Source: Nemopilema nomurai
Lineage: Eukaryota; Cnidaria; Scyphozoa; Rhizostomeae; Rhizostomatidae
Assembly: GCA_003864495.1 (NCBI GenBank)
Contig: ML133401.1
Span: forward strand, 5,695,189-5,759,188
Direction: 5' to 3'
DNA length: 64,000 nt
This document shows positions 50,461-62,446 of this stretch, in pieces (position 1 is the first letter of the stretch; each line of letters opens with the position of its first letter). Position numbers and translations under genes: made by a program. The notes beneath the pieces were generated by a model, which saw only the letters and a list, made by a program, of their open reading frames with translations, was not told the DNA's origin and did no database searches.

Positions 50461-52275
50461 GGAAATTTTTTTTTTCTTATGGAAATGTACTGGGCTTTAA
50501 AAGGACATTTTTGCATGGCTTGCCAAAAAATGGAGGGCCGTGGCCCTTAAGCAACTTCATTGCGTCATGTTTATATGCAGTTCGGTTCAGAACATATTTC
50601 AATTAGAAACACTTTGAAAAGTGGCATAAATCATGAAAACAAACAAGATTAGCATAGAAGCCTTTTCAGAGTAAAATGTCAGGCAAGTGCATCACTGAAT
50701 GCCATCGTCAGAAAAAACTTTCACCATTGCATCACCGATTTTACGAACAACATACTCATAGGTGTAGGCAGTCTTGTGACATTTTGAAGTTTCGTGTTAC
50801 TTTAATTGCTCTGGGGTAATGAACTGTCTCAGCACTACGTTAGCGCTAATGACCTTCCCAAATCATGTTACTGATTCACGAATTTCCGTGCATAAAAGGT
50901 GGGTATTCACGTTCACGAGAGAACAAGTAAGCATTAAATGGAAAGGCTAAAAAAGAGACAACTAAGGATTTGCTGGTTTCTACGAGTATGCTTTACGCAG
51001 TGCTAAAGTTATCACAGCTGATACAGAAACGTGTACAAGTTGATTGTCTTCGTTGCCATCCATTAATTTAAATGAAAAATTTAAAATTTAAATGTTTTTA
51101 CGGCTTTTAGACCTATCTTTGAAAAAAGAGAGGGCTACAGGTCGATCTTGGGTTCCTTTCTGTTCAGTGATCTCATAGCCTCGTTTTATTCACCAAAAAG
51201 AGGTTGGCAATTTCTCTCAAATGGAAGGTGCAGTGAACCCCGCCAAAATGAACGGGAAAGGGAGGGACACAAGGGAGAAATTCTAGCTTAGGACCCCAAG
51301 GAAATAAAAGTTTGGGTAAGAACAAAATTAATTGGAAATTTATTAAGTAAGCATTGTGATTTTTTTCGTGCAACCATTTTGCAACAGGTGGTATTCCAGT
51401 TGAAACATGTACAGGTATTTGTTGTTTTGTAAACTTATCAGTTATCTTAAATCTGTAGTTTGGCAGCCCTTAGTGGCCTTGTGGACACTCGTTGTACATG
51501 TAATTAAAATACGTTTTATGTTGCCTTCAGAACTTAGTAAACACGGGCTACGTTGTAAGAATGTTTGGCTGTCGACTCGAGGGGACAACAAAGTTTACAA
51601 ATGTCATAACAACTGTCTGAAAGTGACATGACTTATTGGTTGGGTAGTTTTATATCTTTGGCTAATTGGTAATGTTTGGGTATGTTTTGAGGCATTTTTT
51701 TCATACGCAAGGGACGGCTTAGTAGGGCGAGGATGTGGGAAGCGTCTTTAAATTGAGCGGGGACAAATGTAGGCACAAGGGGGCACTTGTTGGCTGTTTA
51801 TGGGACATTAATCTCAACTGCCGAAAATGGGCGAGAGATGTGCCCCATATTTCTATGTCAATGATTGAATGTTAAGCATAGGATGCGGGTCTTTGCTATA
51901 TTATACTTTTTGTATACATCACTTTATATTCTTCTAAACTAATCAAAAATTATAAAACTTTTAATGTATTGCCTATGCACAAATATGTGCAATTATTGCA
52001 AATTGCAATTTATTGTATATTTAGTTAGTTAAAACTTGATCACCTGCCAGGCTTTTTGGACAAAAGGAAAATTGTGCCTTGATTATTTGCTGCTCCTAAT
52101 TGTTTTTTTGCTAGTAATAACATCTCGCAATTGTTAAAATTGGAGCCTGAACATGACAATTTTTGCATTTTGTTACCTAACTTCATCATGTGAATTTTTT
52201 CCGTCCAGGCTCATAGCTTGCATTTGAGCTAACATTTCTTAACTTCTTAAAGGTCCAGACACTGTCTAAGAGAAC
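50461..52275. other. intergenic DNA upstream of the first TLCD5-like gene
   Basis: Contains a fragment (50496-50550) of a dispersed repeat also found at 53601-53655. Otherwise AT-rich with no coding exon recognised. The promoter of the gene at 52276 should lie at the right-hand end. Confidence 0.4.
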
Positions 52276-52983
52276 ATGGACAGAATGCTGAACACAAAAA
52301 TGCAAATATTTTGGTATGTAATCCTGTCTGTATCTGCTTGGAGTATGATTTATTTTGTTGTTGTGAAGGCAAACAAAAACCGGTCTTCAATGTGGAATTG
52401 CAGATTGGTAGCACTTATTCATTCGTTGGCAGCTGTAGGAGTCATTAATCTAGCATTTATCATAGAAGATAATCCATTCAAGCACCTAGGAGACATAAAT
52501 ACAAGATTCCAGACGGCTGCTCTCATATCAAGTGCAGGATATTTTGTTTTTGATTTGATATGGTGTATCATCATGAGGACAGAAGGAGTTCTAATGCTCA
52601 TGCATCATGTGATTAGCATATTGTCCCTGATTGGTGGATTAGTCCTGAATCATTCTGGATCAGAAATTGCTGTCACACTTTGGGGCTCAGAACTCACCAA
52701 TCCGTTTTTACAAGTCAGATGGTTTATGAAAGAGTTGAGACAATACGATACAAGATATGGAATGATAAATGATTTCATATTCCTTGGAATCTTTGCATTT
52801 TCCAGAGTCTGTCTTGGTACAGGGCTTGCCTACTTGTTTTATTATGCTGATAAAACAATTCTGGTTATCAAGGTTTTTGGTTATGTGTTCTATGGTATAA
52901 GCCTTATTTGGATGTGGCAGATAACAAGCTTCATAAACTACAAGTATTTCAGTAAAAAGAGCTCTGCTACTTTGGTGGACTGA
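52276..52983 (+). CDS. TLCD5: TLC-domain membrane protein, TLCD5 (TMEM136) family, copy 1
   Basis: One exon, 235 aa, five to seven predicted membrane spans. Seen here: N-terminal span (FWYVILSVSAWSMIYFVV), the family motif WNCRLVALIHS, a span with SAGYFVFDLIWC, MHHVISILSLIGGL (the conserved His pair of TLC domains), and the strong signature GSELTNPFLQVRWF, then the C-terminal spans. TLC proteins act on or sense lipids in internal membranes; the function of TLCD5 is poorly known, so I do not assign a reaction. The next copy, 1.6 kb downstream on the same strand, shares all these motifs. AATAAA at 53259 is a likely poly(A) signal. Confidence 0.9.
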   Translation: MDRMLNTKMQIFWYVILSVSAWSMIYFVVVKANKNRSSMWNCRLVALIHSLAAVGVINLAFIIEDNPFKHLGDINTRFQTAALISSAGYFVFDLIWCIIMRTEGVLMLMHHVISILSLIGGLVLNHSGSEIAVTLWGSELTNPFLQVRWFMKELRQYDTRYGMINDFIFLGIFAFSRVCLGTGLAYLFYYADKTILVIKVFGYVFYGISLIWMWQITSFINYKYFSKKSSATLVD

Positions 52984-54560
52984 GTTTAAAAATAAATTAA
53001 TGAAATGTTGTCTTAAGCTGAGCTTGTTGCAGATAATAATTTTTATGTTTCTTTGTTTCATTGTGTGTTAAAGTTTTCTGCTGTATAAATTTTTGGTTGG
53101 AAAAGCTGATTGTTACTGTTGTGTAAATCATTTGAATGTTGCATTTTCACAATTTATACCTCTTCATTATTACTTTTTGGCATAATATTCACATTCACAA
53201 TTTACATATGTTTACTCATTCTTTCAATGAAGTGATTATCGCTTTTTGGTATGATACAAATAAAAAGGGTTATCTAAAAATTTTGTTTGTTTTTTGAATT
53301 ATTCTTTCCTATTATAGCTACTCTGTCAGTGCTATTGTTCAGATAGAACACACCTCTAACATTTTTAGAGCTAATTTTCAATTAAACATACTAACTTTTA
53401 AATGCTTGCAGCACATATTAAAGAAATTTCCTTGTCAATCTTTTTGCTAAAAAGGGCTTTCTAGGTTAATGATATGTGCCTGACAGGAACATAGGAAGCA
53501 ACTAAAGTGAGGAAGGGGGCCAGATAAAAAGGGGCACATAACCACTTCCATTTTTGGATTTGGAGAGGGGCACTTTTTGGTCTTGTGGGGGGTTGTTGGG
53601 TTTGAAGGGGCAGTTTTGCATGGCTTGTCAAGAAGGGGAGGCCATGACCCTTCTGCCTCCTTGGCTCCTACGTCACTGGTTCCCCATGCTTTTATCAAAA
53701 CCTGATGCCTGTCAAGATACGTAACTTCCCAAGTCTGGCTTGTGCGTGGCATCTACTTTGGCGGGAACAGCTACATATTGATGCACTGAATATTTTGTGG
53801 GCCACAACTTTTTTATCACTGGTGCAAATACGGTTGTTCTGTGCTGATCTGAGCTGATGCGGAACTACGATGGCCTTGGTGCTTTAAATGCCAACCTTAC
53901 CTTGCATTCTATTGGTATAGTATGTAAACCAAATGCTTTCCCAATACCCAAAAAGAGTGCCCAACGTACATGGGGTTACCCATTAGTAACCGAGTCACCG
54001 TTGCTTCATGGCACCACTTGATCAACAATAGTTTGCTTGCTGGACTGTCACCCGTTGTGTCTTGTGTTTGAGGGGACTGCTTGACACTTGTGGGCATGTT
54101 GCGTTCATGCAATCTAAGCATTGCAACCTTAGTAATATGTGAATGCACTCAGTTACAATGAGATGAGTTCCTGCCTTATGAATCACCCAAATGCTGTACA
54201 CACTCTAAATATCGTTACTCCATTAATCGTTCTTCGGTTAGCCTTAACCCTTCTGTCTAGCTTCCTCTCTCTCGAACTTTTCACAAAATCTCCATTCTCT
54301 CGTTGACTTTCATACATAAACAGAGACAGAGCCAAAGCCACAATGAGAGTGCCAAAAGCCATAGAAAATACCAAAAGTCGGCAAAAGGTTATTGAGCTGC
54401 GATTAATTTTCTTTAATTTAGAACTTTCTTGGCACAAGCAATGTAGTGTCTTGTGGTACTTAGAATAGAAGCTTTTAGAGGACAAACTTTGTTTATTCTA
54501 AAGGGTTTTTTTTATTATTTTTGCTTTTAGATGCACGCTTTTGGATAAACGAAAGACACT
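52984..54560. other. spacer between the tandem TLCD5-like genes
   Basis: Holds the 3'UTR of copy 1, a dispersed repeat fragment at about 53500-53690, and presumably the promoter of copy 2. No coding exon was recognised. Confidence 0.5.
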
Positions 54561-55235
54561 ATGGTTGCATATCTGTGGTTGGTTTCCTGTAGTTCCGTCG
54601 CATGGGCCTTCATTTATTTAGCACTTTGCCGGGCGAACCACTTGCGTAGTTCCGAATGGAACTGTCGCGTCATTGCAATTATCCACTCACTATTAGTAAC
54701 GAAATTTATCGAGGTTCTGGCGCTACTGGTGGGGCCTTGGCCTTTCTCCACGTTTGCCCACCCAAACACTTCAATTCAAACCATCGCACTTGTCTTCAGT
54801 GCGGGGTACTTCATGTTTGACATCATCTGGTGCCTTGTGATGAAAACCGAGAGCTACACAATGATCGCTCATCACGTGATTAGTGCCGTTTCACTCATTG
54901 GAGTGTTGCTGCATGAGGAATCTGGATCGGAGATTGTTGCTGTTGTGTGGGGCTCAGAAATCACCAATCCATTCTTACAAGTACGGTGGTTTTTAAGGGA
55001 AGCTAAAGCCTATAATTCAACGCTAGGCAAAATCAATGATGGGATTTTTATGATTTTGTTTGCATTTGTAAGAGTTGGAGTCGGTGGGTATGTTTATATG
55101 ATGGTACTTCAGTCTCAAAATACTGTGTGGTGGATAAAAGTCGGTGGCTCTGCTTTCTACTCTATCGGGATTGTTTGGATGTGGCAAATTTTACACTTTG
55201 CAAGAAAGCGCTTCTTGGCAGTGCGAAAGACTTGA
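54561..55235 (+). CDS. TLCD5: TLC-domain membrane protein, TLCD5 (TMEM136) family, copy 2
   Basis: One exon, 224 aa, same plan as copy 1. N-terminal span (LWLVSCSSVAWAFIYLALC), SSEWNCRVIAIIHSLL, SAGYFMFDIIWC, AHHVISAVSLIGVL with the His pair, GSEITNPFLQVRWFL, then spans around ILFAFVRVGVGGYV and WIKVGGSAFYSIGIVWMW, and a basic tail. By eye the two copies are roughly half identical, so the duplication is not recent. AATAAA at 55291 follows the stop closely. The base composition is less AT-rich than in copy 1. Confidence 0.9.
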   Translation: MVAYLWLVSCSSVAWAFIYLALCRANHLRSSEWNCRVIAIIHSLLVTKFIEVLALLVGPWPFSTFAHPNTSIQTIALVFSAGYFMFDIIWCLVMKTESYTMIAHHVISAVSLIGVLLHEESGSEIVAVVWGSEITNPFLQVRWFLREAKAYNSTLGKINDGIFMILFAFVRVGVGGYVYMMVLQSQNTVWWIKVGGSAFYSIGIVWMWQILHFARKRFLAVRKT

Positions 55236-55903
55236 CGTATCCATTTTTTCGCAAAAAATTGGAAGCCTTGGTATGTTATATTAAATTTAGAATAAAAGTT
55301 TTAAAGATAATTACAAGAAGATGTTAATATTAAACTATAATTTTTAGGCATACGGAAATCAGTTTTAGACAGATAAAAAAGTTATATTATCCATGTATAT
55401 ATATATTGTAGATCAATCACACTTGAATTGTTAATATAATTAGCTTTGATATTGAAACCAGAATGTTTTCAATCCTTGAGTTTCATGCCACTGTGGAAGT
55501 AGTGAGGCTGTCTCTTAATGTTGTTTTTTACCCCCTACAACTGAGACTTCTTCTAAATACGAGTATGCTTCTTTTATAGAACTCTAGCTTAGTTGGTATT
55601 TTGTTGATTCTTCACCCATCCAGAATTAGATTTAACTAGATTCAACTTTAGGCTTTCATTTCCTCCATTGCCTTTTGAACAATGTTTACACTGTTGCCTT
55701 TAACGAATGCAACATCAAGTTAACTCTCAAGCCGATAAAATGAACCAACAGTTCTGTAATTTCAGATTAAGCGTATCTTGAAAGTAGCTCCAATGAACAA
55801 CTGAACACTTTAGCAATGAACAACTGAACATTTGCCTGGAACGAAGTTGAATTTTGGCGATTCTCGAGGTAATTCAGTGAAACAGCTGCTTTGCCTGGAA
55901 CAC
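55236..55903. other. convergent 3' regions of TLCD5 copy 2 and RSPH1
   Basis: Two genes converge here. AT-rich; no coding exon, RNA gene or repeat was recognised beyond short TATA runs near 55400. Confidence 0.5.
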
Positions 55904-58900
55904 CTAGGACAGCTTTTCTTCCTCAGTCGACAGTCTTGGTGAAGAAGTCTTGACATTTCCTGACGACGCACCAATCTCTTCCTTAACTTCACTCTCTCCG
56001 CACTCATCTTGTATTGGCCGAGTCATCTTTGATATCCAGACAGACACCTTTTCTCTCACAAAGTATTCTTCCTCGTCCTCTTGCTCATCTTCTTTCTTAG
56101 CAACCTGTTGGCAAATCCATATATATAGTTGTCATTCATATATTCACTCGAGTAGTTCCCCATGCAATTCTATCCCACGTATTCTCTCGCGTATTCTATA
56201 ATCGTTTATGTGGTACCTAAACGCTTAGAACACCTATAAGGCGTTTGAGCCGACTTAAGATGCAAGAAATGGAATAACGTGGCTAGATATAAGAGTATAT
56301 TATAAGAGTGATGAGTTTTAGAATTTTTACGAATTGTGGAATTTTTACAATTAATATGTTTGTTGTTATTCTTGTTTCATCTGTCTTGTTTGTATAATCT
56401 GACTCATTATGTAGCGGAAGGTATTGGCCAAAATGGTTGACATCTCAGTTTATAGTTTCACGATTCGTTTAAACTAGTTTGAGCATTTTAGCTCAGTCAG
56501 GCTTTTGAAAACTCGCTCAGAACTCGTACCAATCCACTGTTGTTACCCAGCTTTGAATAATTTTTCATCCGCTTATTAACTAACACCATTCGATGCATGT
56601 CTCGTGCATTCATTTGTCTCGTGGTTTCCAGACAGAGGTTTCACGGTTTCGAGGCTATGACGTATACTGTCATCCCAAACACTTACTATTTTTGTAACTA
56701 TGTACTGTCCGACTTGTGCTATCCCCAGATGAGGGAAAGTGAAGACTCCTTTGCCATGCAACTGTAAGGAAATGGAATGGTTTAGAGCTGATAAACAGAA
56801 TGGATCCTAGTGAAGGTAGATCTTAGTGAAGGTAGATCTTAGTGAAGCTAATTGTAACCTGGATTTCAAAATTCAAGGTAAGCTTCTAGATTGTGACTTG
56901 TGCGCATTGAACCTGAAGCCACCTTGATATCACTTTCTTTGTTGATTATATTTCTTATTTAACATCGAACTGCAACCATATTGTTACGAGTGAATTATAC
57001 CATATTATAGTTTCTGTCAGATGTCTTAGAGGTAGGGCCGACATGTTAAAAAATTTAAATATGAGATTGTACTTTATTGTTTCTGTAAATTATAATCAAG
57101 AGGGGGCTTTCGTTGATAAAAAAGGGCTGCAGGATAAGACCTTTGGAAATCAGAATTAACATACCAAACTATCGTTGTATGTGCCATTAAAAAAATAACC
57201 GTCGTAGTATATTTTCACTGCGCCATCCAGACGTCCATCTTGCCACTTTCCTGCAATCTTGATCGAGACACGTAATGTAAGTCTATGATAAGCAGGCTAG
57301 ACATCTGAAGCCTTGAATTTTTACAGAAGGTCTCTTCCGCTAATATCTAGTTATCAAATGGCAGTATTTCGAATATGCTCAATTCTTTTCCTGTGAAGCC
57401 TCTTGCTAATTAATTCACTTTCTCTGTACTACATACCCAAGAACCCCAACAATAACAATAAAACACTTGTATATGATAGAACATATGGGTCTTAAAGTGC
57501 ATACGGGATATATGGACATTACAATTATAGATCCTCAACAAAGTCCTAGATTATGAATCGCAGCTTGGAGTCATAACACTGTGCTGGAAATCTCTCTTAA
57601 TCGTTTCGAGACAAAAATTGGTGAGTTTCCCATAAAATAGCTTCTTACAAAAGTGCATCTGACCATGGGAGTCTATGTCGAAGTGATTTGTATTTCAAAG
57701 TCTTTTACTCTGCACAAGTTTGGGTCTCTATTCAGGCAAAATAAAACCTGGCCAATTTTACCTCCACATTAGTTGCTTTGTTCTTGTACAAGCCACGGCC
57801 ATGTTTTTGATCCTCAACCCAAAATCCATCGTAAATGTCTCCATTAATGTACGCATAGATTCCCTGGCCATGTCTTGTATTGTTTTCCCAAGAACCTGCA
57901 AAATTTCTAAGATGGCGTGAAAATTGCAACAAGCCTGTGTTGCTTTGCGTTTATTATTGTTGCTTTATAAAGCCAAAATGATTTACCTACGTAGCTTGGA
58001 GATTCAATGAAAATGCGATTTCTTCCGTTTCTACCTCTTGCGTATCGCTTGGCCATTGGTTAAGTCGAATAAAGACTAACACAATAGAGAGGGGACGACT
58101 CTCTACCATCTAGGAAACTGGGTAACCCAATTTAAAAAAAAATTCATTTTTATGATGATTATCAGTTAATTAAAGCCCTAGTAATACTCTGAAAAACTTG
58201 GGGTTATCACGTGATAGAAGACGTTTCACAAGAGGATGAGGACTTATATGAAATTCCTATATTCAAACTCTTGATCATGTTGTCTGAAAGAGTCGTCAAA
58301 CTGAGTAAAAAGGTGTGATATACCAACATTCCTTGGAATTCGCATGACGCTGGCAAATAAGAGAATAAGGCTGTCCTTGATAAATCCTTTGTAAATGAGG
58401 CAGCAGTGTAGAATTTTAATTGCTTTGTCGAAATGAAGTCATTATCTATTTAATCTTATAAACTAGTTACATGATGTTCTCATCGACATTATTCTTTTAA
58501 GCAAATGTTGACAGTAAATCTCGGTTGATTGTGAGTTTCGGCTGTTTACACTTCGTTTTCCATTTTCCTTTCCTTCCATCTTCGTTTGTCTCGGCGCCCT
58601 AGCCAGTTAATTACCCCCAAATATATCTTCTAGTTGGAAAGTTTTTAAATAGATATTGTTCTTAGATGAGCTTAAAAGTAAAAACTAATTCCTTTTTATG
58701 TTGCGTAGATTGATTGCATCCTCATACCAAACATTGAGAATGAGACATCCAGACAAGCCTTTAAAACAAGTCAGCTTTTTTAACATGTCCTCACAAATTC
58801 ATGTTATTCTTAAAACTTTAAAAATTTATTCTTTAAAAACTTGACGACTGGTGCTATAGAGGTTTTAAGAAAGAGAAAAGCTCAACCTTCGTATTTTGAG

Positions 58901-60168
58901 CCATCGGGATATGTCATTGATCCAAAGCCATGTTTATTCCCTTGGAAGTAAGCTCCTTCATATCTTGCACCATTGTGAAATTTGTACACGCCCTACCGTT
59001 TAATGAAAATTCAAAAAGATGGCTCAGTCTTCATTTGAAGTCACAAAATTTATATTTATATATAAATTTAAAATATATTATATTATGTTATGTTCCCAGA
59101 AATATATTAAAATTTTTATATTTAGGTTACATAAATTCATATTCTACCATGGCCAAAAATATGCAAAAGGGCCTAAATTTCTTTATGTCTTAAAATGCGC
59201 TTATGTTGTCGCAATCAAAGCTTTTGAGAATACTAAATAAAATCCATAAATACCTCAGGTTAATGAACGAGGTTTAGATTGCCTAAATTTTATCGAATAT
59301 GAAATAATTCAAGTATTCAAACCCATATTACGTCACCATGTGAACACATCCGTCAGGTACAATACAGTGCCCTCTAGGAATAACCCAAAGCCGCACCACT
59401 CTAACGCAATCATTTTAACAATCAAAGTGATGCTAAGAGCCTAAGTATATCTATACTGTGCATACGTTGGTTTGGCTGCAAAACTCTCCCGGTTTTTCAA
59501 GGTTTCGACTTGCTCGCTAAGATTTTCAAAAAGCTTTTCGTTGTAAAAGCTTAGGAATGGATAAAAACAAGCTCCATGTCCCCTACTTTCTGGGCTCGGT
59601 AACAATTGACAACCATGATATCTTGGAAGATCCTCCCGTTTTAGAATGGTTATTAAACAGACAATCAAAAGTCTGTATTTTATTTACATGCAAACTGAAT
59701 GACAATTGAAGATTGCAGATTTCAACTGATACCTTTCCCTGTCTTTTTCCTCGAACGTATTGACCTTCATAAATATCCCCATTAGGTAAATGCGCTTTCC
59801 CAAATCCATGCCTGTTGCCATCTCCATCTCTGTCGCCTTCATAAAACTGTTTTGGATGGTTTAAAGGTCTTGTTCAGAAAAGTGTGGTCAAAAAATATTG
59901 CAGTGAAGTTTGACAACAATTGAAGAATATGAAAGTATTCCGAAGTTTAGCGTGGCCACTGTTGACACTGAGCAACTTTATTTTCCAAAAAATCCGCGAA
60001 TGATTGAAGTTGAGCTGGAAAACTTTAACAACGAGTCAGCTCTTTATTCAGAACACTGGGAATATCTTCGAAAGCTTTGAAATTGTTTATTTTGGTGAAA
60101 ATTCGCCAAATGCTTACCCCAATGTCAGCTTCGACATCATTGTCGTCGAAGGAATCATCATCAGACAT
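55904..60168 (-). CDS. RSPH1: radial spoke head protein 1 homolog (MORN repeats)
   Basis: Seven exons: 60168-60118, 59846-59733, 58992-58887, 57895-57762, 57257-57165, 56761-56687, 56104-55904; about 257 aa (human 309). RSPH1 is a structural part of the radial spoke head in motile cilia and sperm tails. The N-terminus is short and acidic ([17 protein letters not shown]), as in the family. About seven MORN repeats follow ([72 protein letters not shown]). The C-terminus is Glu-rich, as in mammals, but shorter. The fifth exon works only with the acceptor at aag|ATT (57257), which restores the repeat (IAGKW); the nearer gcag| site breaks the frame. Divergent from TM2D3. Confidence 0.92.
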
Positions 60169-60975
60169 AATTAAATATTATTGACCGATCACCTAGAAGA
60201 GACTTGCTTTGAAAATTGTAAACTCAGTTTACCGGCAATTGCCGCGATTTTATGCAACCTTTCGTTCTTCATCGAAGGTAACCATGGCATTATCACGTGA
60301 TATCATTTTGCGTCAGCGTTGCGCCATCCCCCAACACGTTTTTTTATAAGAAACCTAGCTTGGGTCCTAGTACTAAAAGTTTCTTCATTTTCACTAGTTT
60401 CTAGTACTAAAAGTTTCTTGAAAGTTTCTTATTTTTAGATAAGCATTTAACACCAAATTTTGCGCCTTTCCTTGCATATTAATTGTATTAAAGCTTATAA
60501 CACATCAGTAAGATTTGATATCGTACCTCTTGTTCATTATTCTTATGGAAACAGGGATACTTTTTATCGAGACACCCGGTACAGTGTGCTTAAATTGTTG
60601 TATTATTTTCGTATTATTACCGAGACACCCGGTACGTATTATTTTCTGGCTCAGAAATGCATTTTATTTTTTTTGAGTTTTTTGAAAATATTGATTAAGT
60701 TCTAAAAGTTTCTTAAATTTTTGGGGCTCTAGTACCATGTTTCTTATAAACTGGTTTCTTATATAAAAAGTCCCTTATTCGATATTTTGTTGGTATCTCT
60801 TTCTCCTTTCTTGATTCTTCTCTGTTTCTTGACTTTGCTGAATGTATGATACTGATTTCTTTTTTCCAAGCTTTGTTTTTAGTCGGTTGAATCCGAAACT
60901 TGAACTTCATTCTGCGATTGTTTAGATCTTCTGTGGTGGATATAACCTCTCATTGATGTACACCGACGGGCCATT
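60169..60975. promoter_or_regulatory. divergent intergenic region between RSPH1 and TM2D3
   Basis: 807 bp separate the two start codons. More than half is the foldback element at 60339-60770, which leaves about 170-200 bp on each side for the two promoters. No TATA box was identified. The regulatory role is inferred from the geometry. Confidence 0.5.
60339..60770. mobile_element. MITE-like foldback element between RSPH1 and TM2D3
   Basis: Near the left end is TTTTTTATAAGAAACCTAG; the reverse complement of the right end is CTTTTTATATAAGAAACCAG. TAGTACTAAAAGTTTCTT-like sequence is repeated inside (two clear copies near 60369 and 60403, a partial one near 60703). GAGACACCCGGTAC occurs twice (near 60570 and 60623). 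It has no coding capacity. It looks like a miniature inverted-repeat element with some decay. A target-site duplication is not clear. Confidence 0.6.
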
Positions 60976-62446
60976 ATGAATAAAATGGCGGGACTGAAGT
61001 CGCTCAGCCACTTGATGTTTTTAATTTTGGCATTTTGCACTTACACTGCAAAGCAAACGACTACTCCTCCATTGCAAAGCACACAATCTACCTTGGGGAC
61101 CACGGCTTCAAGCAAAGTTTGTGAACATGATCCTGCAGCCAACTGTAGCAGCTTACCACAGATTTGCGCAAACTGTACTTTTAATGAATCTTGCGTGTAC
61201 GGCGAAGGAACGACGATAAACTGCACAGCTATGGCATCAGTTGAATGCAAGGTAACAACTATCTGACACCATAGCGTTAGACAGCGGTAATTTTTCATGT
61301 GCAGGCTCAGAATGGCTTGAGGGAAGTACTAAAGGGCCTATGATAAGATGAGACCAAAACAGTGAGGGTCAAATTTGATACAAAAAATGCGAAGAAAAGA
61401 GCTAAAAAAATTGTGATAAATCTTCAAAGGTTAAAATTTCCCGGAAATTTAAGAGGATGTGGACCCTTAATTTCACTTCAGGGACAGGGTCTATACATAG
61501 GTTATACATTTTGACAATGATTTTCCCATCCATTTCCTTTCAAGATGCTATTGTAAATTACATTTTACAAGGAATTCGATAAAAAGGTGTAAATTCATCT
61601 TACTCTACAAAAACATCTAACTAGAGTTGTTTACTACCAAGCTGGGCCTCTTTGATATTATTGTTAAACTTGTTCCACACTTTTGTACCAGGGTATGAGG
61701 ATGCCTTTTGGCTACTTACAGTTCCCATTAATGATACTGCAAGATCATTTTTAGAGTTTTAGAGAACAGCTTTGTGTAGATATGAAAAAGGCTTCTGATT
61801 AATAACATAAATTGTATTTACTTTTGCTTATGAAGGCATTATATGTGTTTGATCAGCACTTTTTGCATTATCCATCCTTCCCTTATTTACATTTGCATTT
61901 TGTATCTACCAAGAGACTCCTCAAATGTTGACCCAAATACCCTTCTTTGGCTGGGAGTGTATCTTGTCATCTGTTCTTAAAACAAAGAAAAACTCTTGAG
62001 ATACAACCAAAATTGTCTTATAGGGAAGGAGGAGTTATACCAAAAATATAACATGCCGATATTGCTACCAGCTACCTCAGGAAATGTATGTTTGCTATGC
62101 AACACAGACATGTAAGGTATGTTGTTTGTATAAATCTTTATGCATTAGAGAAAATGAATTGTACCGTATGGTTTCAAAGCACTAGAATGTTGAAAGATTC
62201 AAGTTGTAGCAACATTTGTTTAGTCATCTACTGTACAATCTACAGTCATCTACATCATCTTCTTGTTTCAGAGGATTGTTTCAGTTTTATTGTCCAAATA
62301 AAAAGTTAACATTTCCTAAAGCTTCTTATTTTCCCCCCATTTTTTTCTCATGTTTATAAACTTCAATTCGTTTTTGTAGGTGCCAACTAGTCCTCAGCAA
62401 AGACTGGTGGTGTATTGCACTGTCAAAGATAATGTTTACTGTATGG
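60976..62446 (+). CDS. TM2D3: TM2 domain-containing protein 3, first three exons (runs past window)
   Basis: Exons 60976-61251, 62024-62116, 62380-62446, joined in phases 0 and 0; the third ends in phase 1. TM2D3 (fly almondex) is a membrane protein tied to Notch signalling in embryos. Seen here: signal peptide (LSHLMFLILAFCTYTA), a Thr/Ser-rich stretch, and then the Cys-rich ectodomain of the family (CANCTFNESCVYG, INCTAMASVECK, NITCRYCYQLP, VVYCTVKDNVYCMG), lining up with human TM2D3 including N-glycosylation sites. The TM2 transmembrane pair with its DRF-type motif should follow but I do not find it in 62447-64000, so it presumably lies beyond. The start ATG could also be the one at 60985. 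Confidence 0.87.
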
